NCBI RefSeq assembly: GCF_013304735.1
Contig: NZ_JAAITI010000009.1
Coordinates: 1 to 64,000 of the forward strand
Reading direction: 5' to 3'
Length of the DNA: 64,000 nt
From: Blautia luti
GTDB lineage: Bacteria; Bacillota; Clostridia; Lachnospirales; Lachnospiraceae
Program-made: the position numbers and the translations under genes
Notes under the pieces: generated by a model
Database searches by the model: none
Seen by the model: the letters and a program-made list of their open reading frames with translations, nothing else
Told to the model about the DNA's origin: nothing
Shown here: piece by piece, positions 37,034 through 45,712 of the stretch
Layout of the letters: every line of letters starts with the position of its first letter
How positions within the stretch are numbered: the stretch's first letter is position 1

Positions 37034-38218
37034 ATGGCACAGGTAACTACAAAAGATTTTTCCACACTCCCGGTAGGAAGACTTGGACTGATTCCCCTTC
37101 AGAGTTGCAGCTCATTAGGTGCGAAGGTGAACGACTGGCTGGTTAAATGGCGTGCCGAAAGACAGTATCCTGGAATGGATTCCTTCGCATTCGAGGGATA
37201 CAAGCGTGACTCTTACATCATCGATGCCAAGACTCCACGTTTCGGTTCCGGCGAGGGTAAATGTACCATCAATGAATCTGTCCGTGGCGATGATATCTAC
37301 GTTATGGTAGACGTAACTAACTACAGCTTATCCTATCCGATCGGACCTTACACAAATCTTATGTCCCCGGATGATCACTTCCAGGATATGAAGCGTGTTA
37401 TTGCCGCTGTAGGCGGAAAGGCCCGCCGAGTCAACGTAATCATGCCATATCTTTATGAGAGCCGCCAGGACAAGCGTGTCGGAAGAGAGTCTCTTGACTG
37501 TGCCAATGCACTTCATGAGCTGATCGACATGGGTGTTGAGAATATCATCACCTTTGACGCACATGATTCCCGTGTACAGAACGCAACTCCTCTTCACGGC
37601 TTTGAGACTGTACAGCCATCTTACCAGTTTATCAAGGCTCTTCTTAAAAATGAAGAAGGACTCCACATCGACAAAGATCACTTCATGACCATCAGCCCGG
37701 ACGAGGGAAGCATGAGCCGTGCAATCTATCTTGCCAATGTTCTTGGTGTTGATATGGGTATGTACTACAAACGTCTGGATTACTCAAGATATGTAAACGG
37801 CCGTCATCCGATCGCTGCATATGAGTTCCTCGGACCGAAGATTGAAGGCAAGGATATGATCCTGATCGATGATATGATTTCTTCTGGTGATACAATCCTG
37901 AAAATCGCTTCTCTCCTGAAAGAGAAAGGAGCAGGCAAGGTTTATATCTGTTCTACATTCGGTTTCTTCACAGACGGGCTTGAGAAATTTGACGATGCTT
38001 ACAAGAAAGGCTACTTCGACAAACTCCTTACTACCAACCTGGTTTACCAGGCACCGGAGCTTCTTGAGAAGCCATACTACATCAGCTGTGATATGAGCAA
38101 GTACATCGCACTGATTATTGATACTTTGAATCATGATACTTCTGTCAGCCACCTTCTGAATCCGGTAGACAGAATCAAACGCTGTGTAACAAACTACATG
38201 AGCCAGTATGAGAAATAA
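37034..38218 (+). CDS. prs: Ribose-phosphate pyrophosphokinase (long form)
   Basis: 394 residues against about 315 in the classical enzyme. Makes PRPP from ribose 5-phosphate and ATP. PRPP-loop MILIDDMISSGDTI, the NVIMPYLYESRQDKRVGRES ATP region and TFDAHDSRVQNATP are visible; the extra length lies at the N-terminus and in insertions around residues 60-100 and near the C-terminus. This long form is common in Lachnospiraceae. aggagg 7 nt before ATG. Last gene of dnaD-dnaI-prs, and it uses ribose 5-phosphate from the tal-tkt pathway. Confidence 0.9.
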   Translation: MAQVTTKDFSTLPVGRLGLIPLQSCSSLGAKVNDWLVKWRAERQYPGMDSFAFEGYKRDSYIIDAKTPRFGSGEGKCTINESVRGDDIYVMVDVTNYSLSYPIGPYTNLMSPDDHFQDMKRVIAAVGGKARRVNVIMPYLYESRQDKRVGRESLDCANALHELIDMGVENIITFDAHDSRVQNATPLHGFETVQPSYQFIKALLKNEEGLHIDKDHFMTISPDEGSMSRAIYLANVLGVDMGMYYKRLDYSRYVNGRHPIAAYEFLGPKIEGKDMILIDDMISSGDTILKIASLLKEKGAGKVYICSTFGFFTDGLEKFDDAYKKGYFDKLLTTNLVYQAPELLEKPYYISCDMSKYIALIIDTLNHDTSVSHLLNPVDRIKRCVTNYMSQYEK

Positions 38219-38233
38219 ATAATCCCAAAAAAG

Positions 38234-38298
38234 AAACAGCGGTTACGCTTTCTGTAATCAGTATCCTGATTGTCAGAAAGTGTAACCGCTGTTTTTTA
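38234..38298. terminator. Bidirectional terminator between prs and the YhaN-like gene
   Basis: 21-base arms (38234-38254 and 38274-38294) pair almost perfectly around an inner aatcag/ctgatt hairpin, with A- and T-runs on the outside, so it can stop transcripts from both sides. Confidence 0.92.
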
Positions 38299-38305
38299 TT
38301 CATCC

Positions 38306-39853
38306 TCACAGAAAAAGTTTCTGATATGGAATTCCTTCTTTATCCAGAATTTCCATTTCTCTCTTGTGGCAGGTGCTTATAATCACCTGTCTGTTTTCTT
38401 TATGAAGCCACCGGAGAGCTGCCGCAAGCCGGTCTTCGTCATACATTCCAAATACATCATCCAGGATTACAGGAAACGGTTCTTCTTTACAAAAAAGCTC
38501 TCCTGCCGCCATACGGAGTGCAAAATAAATCTGCTCCAGAGTCCCCCGGCTCAGCCGTTCAATGGAAACGGTTCTGTCACCGGTATTCACAGACATGTGA
38601 AGTTCCTCATCCATCAGAACTTCCCGGTATTTTCCACCGGTAATCTCACTTAAAATTTCTGAGGTACGGCGTTTCAGGCGGATTCCTACCTGCTCGGTGA
38701 TGTTTCCTGAAAGTGCTTCAATCGTATCCATAGCCATATTCAGTGCCTGGATTTCCATTTCTTCCGGAGTTAATACCTCTGTATTTTCCTCACATTCCTG
38801 AAGTTCTGACTGAAGATTGGAAAGTGCCGTATATTTTTCTTCATAGTCACTGTCCAGGCTGTTGCGGTTCCAGGTCAGTTCATCATGTCTGGAAAGCCAG
38901 CGCTCTCTCTGACGTTCTCTTTTATTCAGTTCCCGGCTCAGCCGTACATGGAAAAACAAAGCTGCCACTGTAACTCCCGCTGTTGCCACACCGGCAAGGA
39001 GACTTAAAATAATCTGTCCGGAAAAAGCTGCCAGGCAGCCGGTTCCGGCAATACCGCACAGAAGAACAACCGCCAGGAATGCCCCGTTAAGCTCCCGTCT
39101 TCTTTTCACACGGTCAATTCGAAGTTCCAGAAGATCTTCCGTGCTTTTATCCCGGGTTCCCATATTCATGCCATTCTGCTGCTGTGTAATTCTGTCCCGC
39201 TTTTCATCCAGTTCTCTGATTTCCCGACGGATATATTCCATATTTGCGGAAATTTTTTCCTTTTCTTTTTCCAGGTCTTTTTTTCTGCGTGCAGATTCTG
39301 TCAGATATCCTTTTCTGGACATTTTCAGCATCTGCATGGCACGTCCCATATCCACGGAACTGTCGCCGGTTCCCTGATAGCTTGCCATGTAGTTCTGCAG
39401 TTCGCGGACGAGATCTTTTCCGGTAACGCTTTTCAGCTGCGCCACGGAAACCGTGTTATCATAAACTGCCTCACTCACATTTCCGAGAATCGTACCTAGA
39501 GCTCCCTGTTCCGCATCCACAAGACTTCCATCATCCTCGCAGAGAAGCTCCCCCAGTTTTTTTTCTTTGTAAAAATTTCTGGTAAGACGATAATTCTTTC
39601 CCTTACTTGTAAACCAAAGAATTCCGCCATATTCCGCCGGATTTTCCCAGGGTTCATATTTCGTATATGTATCATTCTGAGAGGCTTTTCCACGAAGTCT
39701 GCGAACCCCGTAAAACATGGAACGGATAAAGGTATGTGTTGTTGTTTTCCCGCTCTCATTCTCTCCGTAAAGTACATTGATCCCCGGAGAAAGTTCCATA
39801 TCCTTATCCCGTATTTTACCGAAATTTTTTATTTTCAAACGTCTGATAACCAT
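38306..39853 (-). CDS. AAA ATPase, SbcC/YhaN-like, with membrane segments
   Basis: 515 residues. ABC-type ATPase of the SbcC/Rad50/YhaN kind: Walker A YGENESGKTTTH (residues 30-41), coiled coil at about 195-260, ABC signature LSRGTLEQIYFALRMA and Walker B FPVILDDVFGMYD. Unusually, two hydrophobic segments (about 258-305) break the coiled coil where Rad50 has its hook, so the protein is probably membrane-attached. It is far shorter than SbcC (about 1000). Co-transcribed after the YhaO-like nuclease gene (27 bp), so the pair forms a nuclease-ATPase complex. Confidence 0.85.
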   Translation of the reverse strand: MVIRRLKIKNFGKIRDKDMELSPGINVLYGENESGKTTTHTFIRSMFYGVRRLRGKASQNDTYTKYEPWENPAEYGGILWFTSKGKNYRLTRNFYKEKKLGELLCEDDGSLVDAEQGALGTILGNVSEAVYDNTVSVAQLKSVTGKDLVRELQNYMASYQGTGDSSVDMGRAMQMLKMSRKGYLTESARRKKDLEKEKEKISANMEYIRREIRELDEKRDRITQQQNGMNMGTRDKSTEDLLELRIDRVKRRRELNGAFLAVVLLCGIAGTGCLAAFSGQIILSLLAGVATAGVTVAALFFHVRLSRELNKRERQRERWLSRHDELTWNRNSLDSDYEEKYTALSNLQSELQECEENTEVLTPEEMEIQALNMAMDTIEALSGNITEQVGIRLKRRTSEILSEITGGKYREVLMDEELHMSVNTGDRTVSIERLSRGTLEQIYFALRMAAGELFCKEEPFPVILDDVFGMYDEDRLAAALRWLHKENRQVIISTCHKREMEILDKEGIPYQKLFL

Positions 39854-39880
39854 CTTCCACTATCCTCCTGCGCTTTCTGG

Positions 39881-40942
39881 TTATCGCCTGCTGCTTGTCT
39901 CAAGCAGTGCCTGAAGTCCATAATACAGTGCCTTTTTTTCCACAGTATCCATCCTTCCCTTGGCAAGAAAATAACCGATATAATCGCCAATCAGCGTACC
40001 GCTGTACCGTTTATAAAGATCTTCCAGATCATAGGCAGGCCAGGATTCATCTACCACCTCTGTGATATTTCCCAGACTTTTCAGTTTTTCCGGAATCAGA
40101 AGAATATCCGGCGACCGCATTCCCTGAAGGATAATCCGGTAGATATTCCTGCCGCCTCTGCGGAAAATCTGAGATTTCACAGCTTCTTCCAAGGAAATCT
40201 GCGTTGTTTCTTCATGAAGAGGCATCACCAGTTGCTGATAGGAACGGCAGGCAAACGGAACAAATTCCGTGCGGATTCTCCCATCCACCAGACGTCCTTC
40301 CATATAGCCATGTTCTCCGGTATCATTCCTGTCGATGGGCTCCAGCGCACCTGAAAAAGCGGCCTGGTCACGAATCAGAATCTGTGGTTTATGGATATGT
40401 CCCAGTGCCACATAATCGAATCCTGCCGCAGCCAGGGAAGCCGCACTTAACGGAATGTGTTTCTCATCTCCGCCATGGGCAAGAAGAATATGAATTCCCT
40501 CTTCCTGAATCGGCACAGCTTTATCATAAAGCCCTTCTTTGATTTCTCTGTCATAATAACTGAGTCCGTACACATAAACATCCAGCCTTGGATCTTTGAC
40601 ACAGGTCAGTTCTCTGCTTTTGAAAAAAGTCACATTGGAATTCCACTCAAATGTATTGTAAAAAGAATCCCTGCTGATAAAATCATGGTTTCCCGCCATC
40701 AGATACACTCTGGTGTCCGGAATGGTGGAAAACAGATAATTCACTTCCTTAAGCTCTCTCATAAGCGGCTGGCGGTGGAACAGATCTCCGGATATAAATA
40801 GCAAATCCACCGGATCTTCGCGGATGCCCGCAATAACCCGGCGGAAAGTGCTCCAGATTTCTTCCTCCCGCTCTTTGCTCCATGGGCAGCCCCTGTCAGG
40901 AACAGCGCCCAGATGCACGTCTGCAAGATGAATAAATCTCAT
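39881..40942 (-). CDS. DNA repair exonuclease, SbcD/YhaO-like
   Basis: 353 residues. Calcineurin-like phosphoesterase of the Mre11/SbcD type: HLADVHLGA, ISGDLFHRQ, MAGNHDF and HGGDEKH then ALGHIHKPQ give the five metal-binding motifs. A C-terminal domain of about 110 residues should bind the partner ATPase. Partner gene follows 27 bp downstream. It starts 37 bp after asnS on the same strand. Confidence 0.88.
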   Translation of the reverse strand: MRFIHLADVHLGAVPDRGCPWSKEREEEIWSTFRRVIAGIREDPVDLLFISGDLFHRQPLMRELKEVNYLFSTIPDTRVYLMAGNHDFISRDSFYNTFEWNSNVTFFKSRELTCVKDPRLDVYVYGLSYYDREIKEGLYDKAVPIQEEGIHILLAHGGDEKHIPLSAASLAAAGFDYVALGHIHKPQILIRDQAAFSGALEPIDRNDTGEHGYMEGRLVDGRIRTEFVPFACRSYQQLVMPLHEETTQISLEEAVKSQIFRRGGRNIYRIILQGMRSPDILLIPEKLKSLGNITEVVDESWPAYDLEDLYKRYSGTLIGDYIGYFLAKGRMDTVEKKALYYGLQALLETSSRR

Positions 40943-40979
40943 AATAGTGTCTCCCTTGTGTATTCCTTACACGCAATCA

Positions 40980-42371
40980 TTAAAGATCGCAGTTCTTTAC
41001 AGTTCTCGGGAACGGAATCACATCACGGATGTTACCCATACCTGTGAGATACATAACGCATCTCTCAAATCCAAGGCCAAATCCGGAATGACGGGTAGAA
41101 CCGTATTTACGAAGATCCAGATAGAAGTCATAATCTTCCGGTTTCAGTCCAAGCTCGTCCATACGTGCTTTCAGTTTACCGTAATCATCCTCTCTCTGGC
41201 TTCCTCCGATGATTTCTCCGATTCCCGGTACAAGGCAGTCCATAGCTGCAACTGTCTTGCCATCCTCATTCAGCTTCATATAGAATGCTTTGATTTCCTT
41301 TGGATAATCAGTAACAAATACCGGTCTCTTGTAAATCTGTTCTGTCAGATAGCGCTCATGCTCTGTCTGAAGATCGCATCCCCAGAATACCTTATAGTCA
41401 AATTTGTCATTGTTTTTCTCAAGAATCTCAACAGCCTCTGTGTAAGTTACATGTGCAAACTCAGAATTAAGCACATGGTTCAGTCTGTCAAGAAGTCCCT
41501 TATCTATGAAAGAATTGAAGAAATTCATCTCTTCCGGTGCGTTCTCAAGGACATAACGGATCACATATTTCAGCATAGCTTCCGCAAGCTCCATATCATC
41601 CTGAAGATCTGCAAATGCACACTCCGGCTCGATCATCCAGAACTCAGCTGCATGACGGGTTGTGTTGGAATTCTCTGCACGGAAAGTCGGTCCGAATGTG
41701 TAGATGTTACGGAATGCCTGTGCATAAGTCTCACCATTCAGCTGGCCGCTTACAGTAAGGTTGGTCTCTTTTCCAAAGAAATCCTGTGAATAATCTACCT
41801 TTCCATCTTCTGTCATCGGCATGTTCGCAGGATCAAGTGTTGTTACCTGGAACATCTCTCCGGCACCTTCACAGTCACTTCCTGTGATCAGCGGTGTATG
41901 CACATAAACAAAGCCTCTCTCCTGGAAAAATTTATGGATGGCATATGCACAGAGAGAACGTACACGGAATACAGCCTGGAAAGTGTTGGTTCTCGGTCTT
42001 AAATGGGTCATAGTTCTTAAATATTCAAGGCTGTGACGCTTCTTCTGCAGCGGATAATCCGGTGCGGAAGTTCCCTCTACGGATACCTCTGTTGCCTGGA
42101 TCTCGAATGGCTGCTTCGCCTGCGGGGTAGCTACCAGTGTACCTTTTACAATGATGGCTGCTCCAACATTCAGTTTGGAAACTTCTGCAAAATTCTCCAT
42201 ATTGTCATGATATACAATCTGAAGAGTCTCAAAAAAACTTCCATCATGAAGTACGATAAAGCCAAAAGCCTTGGAATCACGAACGCTTCGTACCCAGCCG
42301 CCTACGGTGATCTCTTTATCGAGATACTGTTCACGGTTTCTGTAAATTTCTTTCACTGTTGTCAGTTTCAT
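40980..42371 (-). CDS. asnS: Asparagine--tRNA ligase
   Basis: 463 residues. Class IIb synthetase: N-terminal OB-fold anticodon-binding domain ([24 protein letters not shown]), then motif 2 ([21 protein letters not shown]) and motif 3 ([27 protein letters not shown]). Length and order are standard. No T-box leader is present; transcription seems to start from a simple promoter. Confidence 0.97.
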   Translation of the reverse strand: MKLTTVKEIYRNREQYLDKEITVGGWVRSVRDSKAFGFIVLHDGSFFETLQIVYHDNMENFAEVSKLNVGAAIIVKGTLVATPQAKQPFEIQATEVSVEGTSAPDYPLQKKRHSLEYLRTMTHLRPRTNTFQAVFRVRSLCAYAIHKFFQERGFVYVHTPLITGSDCEGAGEMFQVTTLDPANMPMTEDGKVDYSQDFFGKETNLTVSGQLNGETYAQAFRNIYTFGPTFRAENSNTTRHAAEFWMIEPECAFADLQDDMELAEAMLKYVIRYVLENAPEEMNFFNSFIDKGLLDRLNHVLNSEFAHVTYTEAVEILEKNNDKFDYKVFWGCDLQTEHERYLTEQIYKRPVFVTDYPKEIKAFYMKLNEDGKTVAAMDCLVPGIGEIIGGSQREDDYGKLKARMDELGLKPEDYDFYLDLRKYGSTRHSGFGLGFERCVMYLTGMGNIRDVIPFPRTVKNCDL

Positions 42372-42441
42372 AATCTATACCTCATTCCTCATATTCAGGA
42401 TTACACGTCCCTGCGGACTTCCAAATGTCCGTATCGAATTA

Positions 42442-42470
42442 AGTATAGACTATTCTTATGGTTCGTGCAA
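42442..42470 (-). promoter_or_regulatory. Promoter of asnS
   Basis: TTGCAC at 42470-42465, 17-nt spacer, TATACT at 42447-42442. The leader of about 65 nt includes one small hairpin (ggac/gtcc) and no T-box sequence. Confidence 0.65.
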
Positions 42471-42490
42471 GGAGTAATTCTCACAGGGAT

Positions 42491-42530
42491 AAAAAATCCC
42501 GCATACCGGACAGATTCCGGTATGCGGGAT
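42491..42530 (-). terminator. Terminator of the SGNH hydrolase gene
   Basis: Perfect 15-bp arms (42496-42510, 42516-42530), 5-nt loop, and a T-run on the minus strand. Confidence 0.93.
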
Positions 42531-42549
42531 CAGCTTTGCTGTCAAACCG

Positions 42550-44031
42550 TTAATAATAGAATGAATCAATGCTTCCTGTATTCAGATAAATCACGCAGTA
42601 ATAATAGATTCTCTTGAATGTTTTGGTTGTATAATGAAGTCCGTCGTCACTGACACTGTCTTCCCCATTATAAGAAGCGTTGGTTCCGTATCCGGTTTTC
42701 ATCAGTACACTGTAGGTATCAATATACTTGTAATTTGCAGAAAGTCCCGAGCGGATCTTGCTGTTAAACTCTCTGACCTGTGCCTCTGTTCGGCTTCCTT
42801 TTCCTGCTTTCGTAATCATGGTACTGTTAAGCGGATTTACAGACATGTAAAACAGTTTACAGTTTTTACTTTTCAGTGTAGATGCAATATTGGTCATATA
42901 GCTTACATAATTGCTTGCATTCGCCATATCATTTACACCAAGATTAAAGACTACCGCCACCGGAAGAGATCCTTCGGCTTTCTCAACCTCTTTAAGCAAT
43001 TTTGCATAGCCTTCACTCTGGAACCAGCTCAGGCCCTGGCCTGCACTTGCCACAAAGGAAACTCCACTGGACGATGAACTGCCGATCTGCTTATTCAGTG
43101 TTGCATACATTCCAACTGTACGGGAATCTCCTACAAAAATCACTTTGCTGTATTTCATTCCGACAGCCGGGCGTGCCATCTCATCTGCTGTAATATCTCT
43201 CTCTTTAGAGCGGTTAAATACTGTAGCATACAGGCCGGTGTTTTTGCTGACTTTCAAAAGTTCGCCTGCTTCATAATCCGGAGCTGCCGCTGAGCCGGAG
43301 CGTTTAGTCTTCGACCATCCCATAAACGTATATCCTGATGCATTGGATGCGGAAGGAAGCTTCAGGTATCCGCCTTTTCCAAGCGTTACCGTCTTCCATA
43401 CGGTTCCGTTTGCCTTGCAGAGATTTACACTGACTGACTGCATCTGCACTGCATAGTATTTGATGTTGCCTGCTATCTTGATCTTTGTTCCTGCTTTTTT
43501 TGCGGTGGAAGACTTGCCATTCTTGGTTGTGGACCATCCCAGGTTTACATAACCAGTTCTGGACGGTACGGAAGGCAATGTATAATAAGTGCCCTCTTCC
43601 ACACTCTTGGTAAGTTTCTTGTAGGCAGCATTGGTGCTTCCGTTTCCGAGATAAAAACTTACTGTATAGTACTTGCTCTTTCTGCGAACCGCATACAGTG
43701 TCATATCTTTTTTGACTTTTACACTTGCGCCGGCCTTATATACAACCTTGGTGCTTCCTTTCTGTGTGGTCCAGCCAAGGTTCTGATAACCGACTGCTTT
43801 CGGAACGGACGGAAGCTTAATCGTTGTGTTCAGTGTGACATTCCGTGTCAATGATGTATAGGTTTTGCTTTTACTGGTACCGGAATTGTTATTAAACTTC
43901 ACAGTATAAACAAGTTTACTTGCTGATACCTTCTGCGAAGCAGCTGGCATAAGAATCAGTGCCATCGCAGCAAGTGCCAGTACAAGCCATTTTATTCGAA
44001 AGGCTTTTCCGGTTCTCTGTGTTTTTTTCAT
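42550..44031 (-). CDS. Secreted SGNH hydrolase with InlB-type repeats
   Basis: 493 residues. Signal peptide (about 1-37, cut near VSASK). Three InlB beta-repeat (Flg_new) domains of about 70 residues follow (about 40-270), each with a GYxxLGW or GYTFMGW core. The C-terminal about 200 residues form an SGNH/GDSL esterase: VIFVGDSRTVGM (Ser), VVFNLGVNDM (Asn block) and DGLHYTT (Asp/His). It probably deacylates a wall or carbohydrate substrate outside the cell; no anchor motif is seen. Transcribed alone, with a strong terminator. Confidence 0.87.
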   Translation of the reverse strand: MKKTQRTGKAFRIKWLVLALAAMALILMPAASQKVSASKLVYTVKFNNNSGTSKSKTYTSLTRNVTLNTTIKLPSVPKAVGYQNLGWTTQKGSTKVVYKAGASVKVKKDMTLYAVRRKSKYYTVSFYLGNGSTNAAYKKLTKSVEEGTYYTLPSVPSRTGYVNLGWSTTKNGKSSTAKKAGTKIKIAGNIKYYAVQMQSVSVNLCKANGTVWKTVTLGKGGYLKLPSASNASGYTFMGWSKTKRSGSAAAPDYEAGELLKVSKNTGLYATVFNRSKERDITADEMARPAVGMKYSKVIFVGDSRTVGMYATLNKQIGSSSSSGVSFVASAGQGLSWFQSEGYAKLLKEVEKAEGSLPVAVVFNLGVNDMANASNYVSYMTNIASTLKSKNCKLFYMSVNPLNSTMITKAGKGSRTEAQVREFNSKIRSGLSANYKYIDTYSVLMKTGYGTNASYNGEDSVSDDGLHYTTKTFKRIYYYCVIYLNTGSIDSFYY

Positions 44032-44083
44032 ATAAATAAACTCCTCCTGAAATACATACCCATCACCGGTGCGCCTCCGTATA

Positions 44084-45574
44084 CTACAGAGTGTTGATAA
44101 ATCTCATAAATGCCTCTCTGCCCTCTGGTGTGCATTTATAAACACCGGCATCCTCCAGCACGTGAACAAATACATTGCCCACTTCTTTGCGGAGAACTTC
44201 CTGAATATTATCTTTGTCAAGTTTCTCATATTTCGGCAGAAATTCTGCAACCCATGCGGCATGTTTCTCAATCTTCTCGTTGGAAGCAATATCTTTGCCG
44301 CTTAAAATATACTCTTCCAGAAGTTCCAGTTCCTCTTTCAGGCGAGCCGGAAGAACTGCCAGTCCCATAACCTCAATGAGACCGATATTTTCTTTCTTGA
44401 TGTGATGATACTGTGCATGAGGATGATAAACACCAAGGGGATTCTCGTCTGTTGTAATGTTGTTTCGAAGTGTCAGATCCAGTTCAAAAGTATCTCCCAC
44501 TTTACGTGCAATTGGTGTAATCGTATTGTGAGGCTCCCCATCTGTCTCTGCAAAAACAAATGCCGCTTCATCTGTATAACCTCTCCAGTTCGCCAGCACA
44601 TGTGTTGCCAGATCAATCAGTCGTTTCTCATCTTTACTGCGAATACGTAAAACAGAAAGCGGCCACTTAACAATACCGGCTTCCACATCTTCATATCCCG
44701 GAATCGTCACATGTTTCTCAATCTCAGCCTTCGCCATGGCAAACGTATAATGTCCGCCCTGGAAGTGATCATGGCTCAGGATAGAACCACCAACAATCGG
44801 AAGATCTGCATTGGAACCAAGGAAATAATGCGGGAACAGCTTCACAAAATCAAACAGCTTGATAAATGTATTTCTCTCAATCTTCATCGGAGTATGTTTG
44901 CTGTTAAATACGATGCAATGTTCATTGTAGTAAACATATGGGGAATACTGGAAGCCCCATGGACTGTCATTAATCGTAATTGGAATAATTCTGTGATTCT
45001 CTCTCGCCGGATGGTTCACCCTTCCTGCATATCCTTCATTCTCCGGACAAAGCAGGCATTTCGGATAACTGCTGGACTTCACCAGTTTGGCAGCTGCAAT
45101 TGCCTTTGGATCTTTTTCCGGTTTGGACAGATTGATGGTGATATCGATCTTACCATATTTGCTGTCTACTGTCCACTTCTGATCTTTTTTCACACGGTAA
45201 CGTCTGATGTAGTTGCTGTCCTGGCTCAGTTTATAAAAGAAATCCGTAGCTTTTTCCGGATCTTCTTTATAAGCATCCCAGAACTCTTTCTGCACCTGCG
45301 CCGGACGTGGCATCAGACAGTTCATAAGTTTTGTATCAAAGAGATCTCTGTATACGACACTGTCCTCAATAATGCCCCTCTTTACAGCTTCATCAAGAAG
45401 CTCATTCAGAGTTTCCTCAAGGTCAATTTTAGCATATTCTGTCTCCGGTTCTGTATATTCGCTTTCACCGAAGGCATCCAGAAGAAGATTTGTTGCATAG
45501 ATTCTTTCACATTCCGGTGTAATACCACTCTCCACTCCATATTGCACCAGTTTTTTGATACTTTCACTTAACAT
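44084..45574 (-). CDS. galT: UDP-glucose--hexose-1-phosphate uridylyltransferase
   Basis: 496 residues, the Gram-positive (type 2) GalT. Leloir pathway: transfers UMP between UDP-glucose and galactose 1-phosphate. The family's SSSYPKCLLCPENEGYAGRVNHPARENHRIIPI and ILSHDHFQGGHYTFAMA segments are clear (His-x-His-type nucleophile region). The start at 45574 (MLSESIKK) is chosen for aggaaagggg 8 nt upstream. galK and galE are not in the window. Three stem-loops lie in the gap upstream. Confidence 0.95.
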   Translation of the reverse strand: MLSESIKKLVQYGVESGITPECERIYATNLLLDAFGESEYTEPETEYAKIDLEETLNELLDEAVKRGIIEDSVVYRDLFDTKLMNCLMPRPAQVQKEFWDAYKEDPEKATDFFYKLSQDSNYIRRYRVKKDQKWTVDSKYGKIDITINLSKPEKDPKAIAAAKLVKSSSYPKCLLCPENEGYAGRVNHPARENHRIIPITINDSPWGFQYSPYVYYNEHCIVFNSKHTPMKIERNTFIKLFDFVKLFPHYFLGSNADLPIVGGSILSHDHFQGGHYTFAMAKAEIEKHVTIPGYEDVEAGIVKWPLSVLRIRSKDEKRLIDLATHVLANWRGYTDEAAFVFAETDGEPHNTITPIARKVGDTFELDLTLRNNITTDENPLGVYHPHAQYHHIKKENIGLIEVMGLAVLPARLKEELELLEEYILSGKDIASNEKIEKHAAWVAEFLPKYEKLDKDNIQEVLRKEVGNVFVHVLEDAGVYKCTPEGREAFMRFINTL

Positions 45575-45605
45575 TGCATTTTCCCCTTTCCTGTCGCGCT
45601 TTTTC

Positions 45606-45664
45606 CGGAAAACGGGTGTATGTTTCACCACGTTTTCCGATTTATGCCAAACGGGATTTCCCGT
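45606..45664 (-). other. Stem-loops upstream of galT
   Basis: cggaaaacg (45606-45614) pairs with cgttttccg (45631-45639), extended inward by ggtg/cacc; a second palindrome acgggatttcccgt lies at 45651-45664. Neither has a T-run. They could attenuate galT or end the upstream transcript. Confidence 0.4.
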
Positions 45665-45712
45665 ATGCCATTCTGCTGTAACCCCAGGGCCTCTGTCCGG
45701 CCATTTTTTATA

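Noticed and set aside
42372-42480. T-box riboswitch upstream of asnS
   Set aside because: The leader is only about 65 nt and lacks the T-box sequence and the terminator pair.
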